From Candidatus Dojkabacteria bacterium (GTDB taxonomy: Bacteria > Patescibacteriota > Dojkabacteria > B142 > OLB20): a stretch of 17,077 nucleotides of DNA. Where the stretch lies: the NCBI GenBank assembly GCA_020429485.1, contig JAGQLK010000007.1:1-17077 (forward strand), in the 5' to 3' direction. The notes beneath the pieces are model-generated. The model saw only the letters and a program-made list of their open reading frames with translations. It did not search any database and was not told where the DNA came from. The translations under genes were made by a program, and so were the position numbers. Below are positions 11,986-17,077 of the stretch, piece by piece. Every line of letters begins with the position of its first letter. The first letter of the stretch is position 1.

Positions 11986-12693
11986 ATGAAAAAAGTTAAT
12001 GTAATAGTTCCTTCTTACAATGAGGCTGGCAGAATAGAGAGAACACTTGAAGAATATGCAATGTTTGTTCGCTCTATGAAAACCAAATATGACTTATATC
12101 TATACGTTGTAAATGACGGCTCGAAAGATCAGACTGCAAAGATAGTGAAGGATGAATTAGCAAGGCTTAATGTTGCATCAGAGTTGTTAAACTTAGAAAT
12201 CAATCATGGCAAAGGTTATGCACTAAAATACGGGGTGTTTAATTCTAGGAAGGCTGATTATTATTATTTAGCTGATGCTGATCTATCAGCTAAGTGGAAT
12301 GTGTTAGCAGATTTTCTAGAGCTAGCTGAAAAGGAAGATTATGATGTGGTTATTGCCTCACGTGGCCTAGAAACGTCAGAAGTAAGTACTAAAGTTTATA
12401 AGAGATTACTAGGGAGATCTGCGGCACTAGTTATTCAACTATTGCTTGGATTAGATATTCAAGATACACAATGTGGGTACAAGCTATTTAAAGGTAAAAC
12501 ATTGCCTGCATTTAAGGAATTAACTATAGATAGATGGGGTTTTGATTTTGAACTACTATATTTAGTTGATAAAATGGGTTTTAGTATTGGTGAAGTTGGG
12601 ATTAAATGGGTCAATAAGTCTGGAAGTAAGGTGAAGTTAAGTGATTATCCCAAACAGCTAATCGAGCTTCTGAAAGTACGAATCAAACATTAA
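11986..12693 (+). CDS. GT2 glycosyltransferase, dolichyl-phosphate glucose synthase (ALG5)-like
   Basis: 235-residue soluble GT-A enzyme expected to transfer a sugar from a nucleotide donor to polyprenyl phosphate on the cytoplasmic side. The N-terminal V-I-V-P-S-Y-N-E (6-13) and V-V-N-D-G-S-K-D (41-48) form the nucleotide-binding part. A-D-A-D-L-S (96-101) is the DxD metal site. I-Q-D-T-Q-C-G-Y-K-L-F (158-168) with R-W-G-F-D-F-E (183-189) is the signature of the ALG5/DPM1-like branch, closest to the glucose-transferring ALG5 type. There is no C-terminal membrane helix. It begins immediately after the preceding stop and ends 2 nt before the next GT-C gene, so it is in the middle of a tight operon. 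It probably supplies the lipid-linked sugar used by its GT-C neighbours (inference). Glucose versus mannose is not decidable here. Confidence 0.92.
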   Translation: MKKVNVIVPSYNEAGRIERTLEEYAMFVRSMKTKYDLYLYVVNDGSKDQTAKIVKDELARLNVASELLNLEINHGKGYALKYGVFNSRKADYYYLADADLSAKWNVLADFLELAEKEDYDVVIASRGLETSEVSTKVYKRLLGRSAALVIQLLLGLDIQDTQCGYKLFKGKTLPAFKELTIDRWGFDFELLYLVDKMGFSIGEVGIKWVNKSGSKVKLSDYPKQLIELLKVRIKH

Positions 12694-12695
12694 TA

Positions 12696-14426
12696 ATGGA
12701 GAAATTCAAACAATTCCTAAAAAACAACATGAATAGAGAATTAGCCTTACTCATGTTAATCATTTTGATTGGCTCTTTTGTAAGGTTTTATAATCTTGCT
12801 TGGGATGAAGGCTGGTTTTTCCATCCAGATGAAAGAAACATTGCTTCTGCGGTATTAAATTTAGATCCTGAAGTAGGTGACTATAATCCTGATTTCTTCG
12901 CATATGGAACTTTGCCTATCTATCTCACAAGAGTATTTTCCGGGAATGACTTTCCACAAGCAATATTGGTAGGTAGAACTATGAGCGCATTTTTCTCTAC
13001 ACTATTAATTCCCTTAACATATCTAATCACCAAAAAGGCCTTAATAATAATTGATAAGAAAAAAAAGAATCAATCTGGACTAGCACTTTTCGCAGCTGTA
13101 TTAGTAGCGTTTGCACCAGGAATGATCCAATTTGCACATTTTGCTACTTATGAGATATTCCTAACATTTGAGTATATGTTAGCGATCTTTTTTGCCTTTA
13201 GAGTGGCTGAAAAAGGTAGGCTAAGAGACTATATCTTTTTAGGCCTAGCACTAGCTTTTGCAAATGCTACAAAAGTTGTAAGTCTATCTTTAGTGCCGAT
13301 TTTATTTGTGGCACATTTTATCTATGTACTTACAACTTATTACAAAACGAGAAGCGACATCAAGAAATCTCTTGTAAAGCTACTGCTTAATTATCGATTC
13401 TATCTTGCTTTGCTAATTTGTGCGGTATTCTCAATTGCGTTGTTCCCATATCTTGTTTTGGATTATGAAGCATTTCAAGGGTCGATGAACTATGAAGGTC
13501 CAGTCGCAAGAGGAGAACTACTTGTCTTCTATACACAGCAGTTCAAGGAAACGATTCCATTTGTCTATCAAGTAGTCAAGGTCTTCCCCTATATTCTAGG
13601 CTGGCCTGTAACTATTCTAGGGCTATTTTCTGCTATATATTTTCTACTTAGAGGAATCAAAGATGTAGCACTAACTCTTGTATTTAGAAATAAGAAAAAA
13701 AATATTAACTATGCAGCTTTAATACTATCTACAGCAGCCATTCTCTATGGTGGATTTCATTTCACTCTATATGTGAAGTGGACAAGATATATGATCCCGC
13801 TAGTACCGATGTTTATTATCTTGTCAGTATTAATGTTGAAAGATTTATATAAAATCAGAAAGATCAGAGCGGTGATTATGCCGACACTAGTAGTAATAAC
13901 TATTATTATGGTAGTTCAAGGGTTAAACTTTTTTACAATCTACACAAAGCCTGATCCAAGAGTTGCTGCGGCTGATTGGGCTAGCCAAAATATTGTTACT
14001 GACGCACAAATCTTGGCTGAGATTTATGATTTGGGCATCACTCCTTGGAATGGTAAGTTCCCTGTCCAGAATATCACTTTGTATAACTTTTATGACTTAG
14101 ATACACCTGGCACAACTCTTACCTTAGAAGAACTTAGAGAAATACTTGCTGATACTGATTATATAGTAGTGACTAGTAATAGAATTTACCCAACTAAGTT
14201 AAGATTAATTGAACAAAACCCTATTGCTGGACAGTTTTATGCGCAATTGTTTGATGGCACTCTAGGTTATAAACAAATAGCTGAATTTGATAGAGATACT
14301 GTTCTTGAAGATTTATTTAGTGGTGATGAATTCAATGGGATTGAGCTACCTGCTACTTTTCAATATGACGAATCATTTAAAGTGTTTGATCAACCTACCA
14401 TTCTAGTATTTGCAAAAGTGAACTAA
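12696..14426 (+). CDS. GT-C membrane glycosyltransferase (PMT-like)
   Basis: 576-residue polytopic membrane protein. A first helix (about 15-32) is followed by W-F-F-H-P-D-E-R-N-I (40-49), again the acidic catalytic loop of GT39-like enzymes. A-Y-G-T-L-P (about 69-74) and V-G-R-T-M-S-A (near 93) follow. The same blocks recur in the gene at 16354, marking the two as close paralogues, whereas the gene at 10498 is more distant. Roughly ten helices extend to about residue 410, then a soluble C-terminal domain of some 160 residues. Expected role: use of a lipid-linked sugar on the external face. It starts 2 nt after the GT2 stop, and its own stop overlaps the next start by one base, giving strong coupling. 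Substrate unknown. Confidence 0.88.
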   Translation: MEKFKQFLKNNMNRELALLMLIILIGSFVRFYNLAWDEGWFFHPDERNIASAVLNLDPEVGDYNPDFFAYGTLPIYLTRVFSGNDFPQAILVGRTMSAFFSTLLIPLTYLITKKALIIIDKKKKNQSGLALFAAVLVAFAPGMIQFAHFATYEIFLTFEYMLAIFFAFRVAEKGRLRDYIFLGLALAFANATKVVSLSLVPILFVAHFIYVLTTYYKTRSDIKKSLVKLLLNYRFYLALLICAVFSIALFPYLVLDYEAFQGSMNYEGPVARGELLVFYTQQFKETIPFVYQVVKVFPYILGWPVTILGLFSAIYFLLRGIKDVALTLVFRNKKKNINYAALILSTAAILYGGFHFTLYVKWTRYMIPLVPMFIILSVLMLKDLYKIRKIRAVIMPTLVVITIIMVVQGLNFFTIYTKPDPRVAAADWASQNIVTDAQILAEIYDLGITPWNGKFPVQNITLYNFYDLDTPGTTLTLEELREILADTDYIVVTSNRIYPTKLRLIEQNPIAGQFYAQLFDGTLGYKQIAEFDRDTVLEDLFSGDEFNGIELPATFQYDESFKVFDQPTILVFAKVN

Positions 14427-15562
14427 TGAATATTTTTATGTACACTGCATTTTATTATCCTCATGTAAGTGGGTTAACTTTCTATTTTCAACGTCTGGCT
14501 GAAGGACTTGCTAAAAGAGGGCATAACGTAACAATGCTAACAGCAAAGCATGATAGAGCATTGTCCAGTACAGAGATAATCAATGGCGTGAAGGTTGTAA
14601 GAACTCCTTATCTGTTTAAATTCAATAAAGGACTGGTGCTGCCATTATTAGCACTGGATGCTTGGAAGTCGATTCGAAGTGCTGATGTTGTTCATTTGAA
14701 TCTACCAGCATTTGATTCTCCAATAGTTGCATTAGTAGCCAAATTTTTACGTAAAAGAATTGTAACTACCTACGTTTGTGACATTACTTTGCCATCTTTC
14801 GTAGGAAGTAGAATGCTGGATAAGTTCATCGATCTTAATCATAAATTCGTACTTAATCTTTCTGATAGGTTAGCTAGCTTTACCAATGATTTTGCACAAC
14901 ATTCAAGAGTAATGAAGAGTTACGCAGATCATACAATAGAAATATATCCTCAGCTTGATTTGCCAGTTAAAGAGAAGAGTATACCTATTCTTACAAAGTT
15001 AAATGCTGAAAATGCAGTTATAATAGGTATGGCTACAAGAATAGCTGCAGAAAAAGGAGTACATCTAGTAATTGAGGCTCTAGATCATATAAAAACTAAG
15101 TTCCCTAATGTGAAGTTAGCTATAGCTGGTAGTATAGATGCTATTGGTGAAGAAGAGTATATGGCTAAGATCAAAAATATGATTAAGGATAGAGACGACG
15201 TATTTTTGTTAGGAAAACTTGAGCTTGAAGAGATGGTATGTTTTTATAAAAATATTGATGTTCTAACTGTAGCAAGTACTAATTCAACTGAAGCTTTCGG
15301 TATGGTACAAGTTGAAGCAATGCTGCATGGAACACCATGTGTAGCATCTAATCTGCCGGGTGTAAGAATGCCAGTAAAACTTACTGGGATGGGTGAAGTA
15401 GCGCAGATAGGAAGTGTTGAAGATATAGCCGAAAAAATAGTTATGGTGCTAAGTAATGAAAATAAGTATCATAAAACAGTTAAGCAGATTAAAGATATAT
15501 TTGATGATGAGCAAACAATTAATAAATATCTAGATTTATATGAGCAAACAAGTAGTAAGTAA
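14426..15562 (+). CDS. GT4 family glycosyltransferase
   Basis: 378-residue GT-B enzyme of family 4, a retaining transferase using a nucleotide sugar in the cytoplasm. The N-terminal Y-Y-P-H-V-S-G-L-T-F-Y (10-20) is the acceptor-side glycine loop. G-M-A-T-R-I-A-A-E-K-G-V-H-L-V-I-E-A-L (201-219) is the donor-domain motif. E-A-F-G-M-V-Q-V-E-A (289-298) is the conserved EX7E pair. The length is typical. It starts one base inside the stop of the GT-C gene (TAATG), and its end overlaps the following methyltransferase start by 23 nt. Probably it adds a sugar to a glycan or glycolipid later modified outside. GT4 covers many donors, so specificity is not claimed. Confidence 0.93.
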   Translation: MNIFMYTAFYYPHVSGLTFYFQRLAEGLAKRGHNVTMLTAKHDRALSSTEIINGVKVVRTPYLFKFNKGLVLPLLALDAWKSIRSADVVHLNLPAFDSPIVALVAKFLRKRIVTTYVCDITLPSFVGSRMLDKFIDLNHKFVLNLSDRLASFTNDFAQHSRVMKSYADHTIEIYPQLDLPVKEKSIPILTKLNAENAVIIGMATRIAAEKGVHLVIEALDHIKTKFPNVKLAIAGSIDAIGEEEYMAKIKNMIKDRDDVFLLGKLELEEMVCFYKNIDVLTVASTNSTEAFGMVQVEAMLHGTPCVASNLPGVRMPVKLTGMGEVAQIGSVEDIAEKIVMVLSNENKYHKTVKQIKDIFDDEQTINKYLDLYEQTSSK

Positions 15563-16367
15563 ATTCTTAAATCAATATTTCAAAAATAGGCCTTTTTTTC
15601 TAGGGCTGTTTAGAGCTAAAGAATTAGAAATTTTATATAGCAAATTATCAAAACTACCTCGTGACAGGGAATTGAAGATACTTGATTATGGCTGTGGAGA
15701 CGGATTTTTTACTGATATTTTATTTCAATCGCTACCAAAAGACTTTAAGAGTAACGTTAAACTAGTTGGTTTAGATATAGGTGATGATATTGTAAAAGAA
15801 GCTAAGGGATTAGATATTTATGATGAGATAGTAATTTTCGATTCTCATAAGATCCCATTCAAAGATGGCGAGTTTGATTACGTTATCTCTAATAGTGTAA
15901 TGGAACATGTAGTTCACATTGATGAGAATATCTCTGAGATATCTAGAGTTATGAAAGAAAATGCTACATTTTTCTGTACTATCATGGTAGATACATGGTG
16001 GAGAGAAAACTTGTTTGGAACTAAAATATTAGGTCCGCTATATAGAAGGTGGATGAAAGGAATGCAATACGTTGCTCATTCATTAAATCATGAAGATTGG
16101 CAGAAAAAGTTTGCTGATAATGATCTTCACTCAGATGAGCTGATTGGTTATCTGGATAAAAAAACGAGTATGTTATCTGATTTGGCACACTACTTTTCTA
16201 TCCATTCATTAATCTACAAAAAACTATTTAATCGTTGGGAGATCTTTCCCTTTATTTATGACTTAATTCCTTATGCAAAGGCATGGAGCGGGCTGATTGC
16301 TCAGGAGGTAAATCTAAGTCAGGCGTCTGGAATTTATTTTGAGTTAAGAAAACATGTTGAAAAATAA
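15540..16367 (+). CDS. Class I SAM-dependent methyltransferase
   Basis: 275-residue methyltransferase. Motif I is I-L-D-Y-G-C-G-D-G-F (47-56), the S-adenosylmethionine-binding loop. L-V-G-L-D-I-G (75-81) gives the acidic residue at the end of strand 2. F-D-Y-V-I-S-N-S-V-M-E-H-V (112-124) is the motif IV/post-motif region as in methyltransf_11 proteins. A hydrophobic, aromatic C-terminal third (about 190-275) may contact membrane or a lipid acceptor. In this operon a glycan or lipid-linked sugar is the likely substrate; this is inference from context. The ATG lies 23 nt inside the preceding gene, and a later start is unlikely because few residues precede motif I. It overlaps the next gene by 14 nt. 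Confidence 0.9.
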   Translation: MSKQVVSKFLNQYFKNRPFFLGLFRAKELEILYSKLSKLPRDRELKILDYGCGDGFFTDILFQSLPKDFKSNVKLVGLDIGDDIVKEAKGLDIYDEIVIFDSHKIPFKDGEFDYVISNSVMEHVVHIDENISEISRVMKENATFFCTIMVDTWWRENLFGTKILGPLYRRWMKGMQYVAHSLNHEDWQKKFADNDLHSDELIGYLDKKTSMLSDLAHYFSIHSLIYKKLFNRWEIFPFIYDLIPYAKAWSGLIAQEVNLSQASGIYFELRKHVEK

Positions 16368-17077
16368 TTCTTTCATTCTAAAAGTACTACTGGTAGTTAT
16401 TATCGTGATTGCCGCTGGGCTTAGATTTTATGGAATAAATTGGGATGACAATCAATATCTCCACCCAGATGAAAGATTTATTTCGCTCACTGCTGTAACC
16501 ATACAATGGCCTGATTCTTTTTCGCAGTATTTAGATCCTGAAACATCTCCACTAGCTCCAGTAAATCATGAGGGGTATGGAAGTTATATCTATGGAACAT
16601 TGCCATTATTCACGGTTAAAGCATTAGCTGATTACAATGAAACAGGCATCTATGGACAAATCCATATTGCAGGTAGAACTATGAGTGCAGTGATGGATAT
16701 TGGTAGCTTAGTACTTGTGTTTTTCATAAGCAAGAAATTTTTAAGTAAGAGAGCAGCATTGGCAGCAGCAGCGCTATATGCTGTAAGTGTAATCTCCATT
16801 CAACATAGTCATTTTTTCACTTCGGAAAACTATGTTGTCTTCTTCACACTACTGTCGTTTAAGCTATTGATAGACTTTATGGAAAAGAAAGCAGATCTAG
16901 CAGTATTTTGGAGTTTCTTCTTGGGCATTAGTTTTGGGCTAATGTTATCTAGTAAATTATCAGGTGGGTTATTTGCCATTATTGTCTTCTATGGCTTCTT
17001 TGTGAAAATGATGAAACTGTTCAAAAAAGAAGGAATTAAAAAGACAATATTGCATATGAGTGAATACTCATTTGTAT
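16354..17077 (+). CDS. GT-C membrane glycosyltransferase (PMT-like), 3' end outside window
   Basis: The first 241 residues of a polytopic membrane protein that runs off the right edge without a stop. A first helix (about 8-25) leads to Q-Y-L-H-P-D-E-R-F-I (34-43), the acidic first-loop motif. Y-G-T-L-P-L-F (about 83-89) and A-G-R-T-M-S-A (near 107) are shared with the protein at 12696, even to 15 identical bases at 12971-12985 and 16671-16685. Several further helices follow. It begins 14 nt inside the methyltransferase gene, so it belongs to the same operon. It is the third GT-C enzyme here and most likely acts on the same lipid-linked pathway. Confidence 0.85.
   Translation, partial: MLKNNSFILKVLLVVIIVIAAGLRFYGINWDDNQYLHPDERFISLTAVTIQWPDSFSQYLDPETSPLAPVNHEGYGSYIYGTLPLFTVKALADYNETGIYGQIHIAGRTMSAVMDIGSLVLVFFISKKFLSKRAALAAAALYAVSVISIQHSHFFTSENYVVFFTLLSFKLLIDFMEKKADLAVFWSFFLGISFGLMLSSKLSGGLFAIIVFYGFFVKMMKLFKKEGIKKTILHMSEYSFV

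Noticed and set aside
1..17077. CRISPR arrays, insertion sequences or an alternative genetic code
   Set aside because: No regularly spaced repeats and no transposase were seen. TGA ends genes normally (1154, 4446), so TGA is not read as glycine or tryptophan here.

Overview
The window is AT-rich, densely packed bacterial DNA with standard stop codons (TAA, TAG and TGA all end genes here). Genes abut or overlap by a few bases. No Shine-Dalgarno sequence is convincing at any start, and most first genes carry a TATAAT-like -10 about 16-22 nt before the start codon, so 5' leaders should be very short. These traits, together with a eukaryotic-type hexokinase and many small single-domain proteins, suggest a streamlined Patescibacteria/CPR-like bacterium. 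That assignment is an inference; no rRNA or ribosomal protein gene is present to prove it.

Layout. (1) 1-1166: the C-terminal part of a large serine recombinase runs into the antisense strand of a tRNA-His gene, so this looks like the right edge of an element integrated at the tRNA 3' end and extending left of the window. (2) 1275-4916: chromosomal small-enzyme genes, each largely with its own promoter: a Cys-His-Asp (arylamine N-acetyltransferase/transglutaminase-like) protein, an HExxH protein, a GNAT acetyltransferase, a DUF1761-like membrane protein with a Nudix hydrolase, and a second GNAT on the minus strand. (3) 4935-5133: a tRNA-Arg(TCT) whose 3' end is duplicated as a 26-bp direct repeat around a 91-bp GC-richer structured segment, like a minimal integration scar. 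(4) 5256-8404: a phosphoribosyltransferase-like protein, a soluble histidine kinase and a PhoB/OmpR-type regulator that converge tail to tail, and a membrane-anchored extracytoplasmic protein divergent from the regulator. (5) 8447-10293: a eukaryotic-type hexokinase with a long palindrome centred on its start codon, converging on a five-helix membrane protein. (6) 10314-10479: a bidirectional promoter and a 45-aa single-helix membrane protein. (7) 10498 to the end: a tightly coupled operon of three GT-C membrane glycosyltransferases, a GT2 enzyme resembling polyprenyl-phosphate glucose synthase, a GT4 glycosyltransferase and a SAM methyltransferase.

The genes of region 7 fit one pathway: the GT2 enzyme charges a polyprenyl phosphate with a sugar, the GT-C enzymes use that donor on the outer face of the membrane, and the GT4 enzyme and methyltransferase build or modify the glycan. 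The hexokinase could feed sugar phosphates into the same pool. No complete new defence or mobile system was recognised. The most notable signals are the recombinase-tRNA fusion, the tRNA-Arg repeat scar, the start-codon palindrome and the leader-poor gene architecture.
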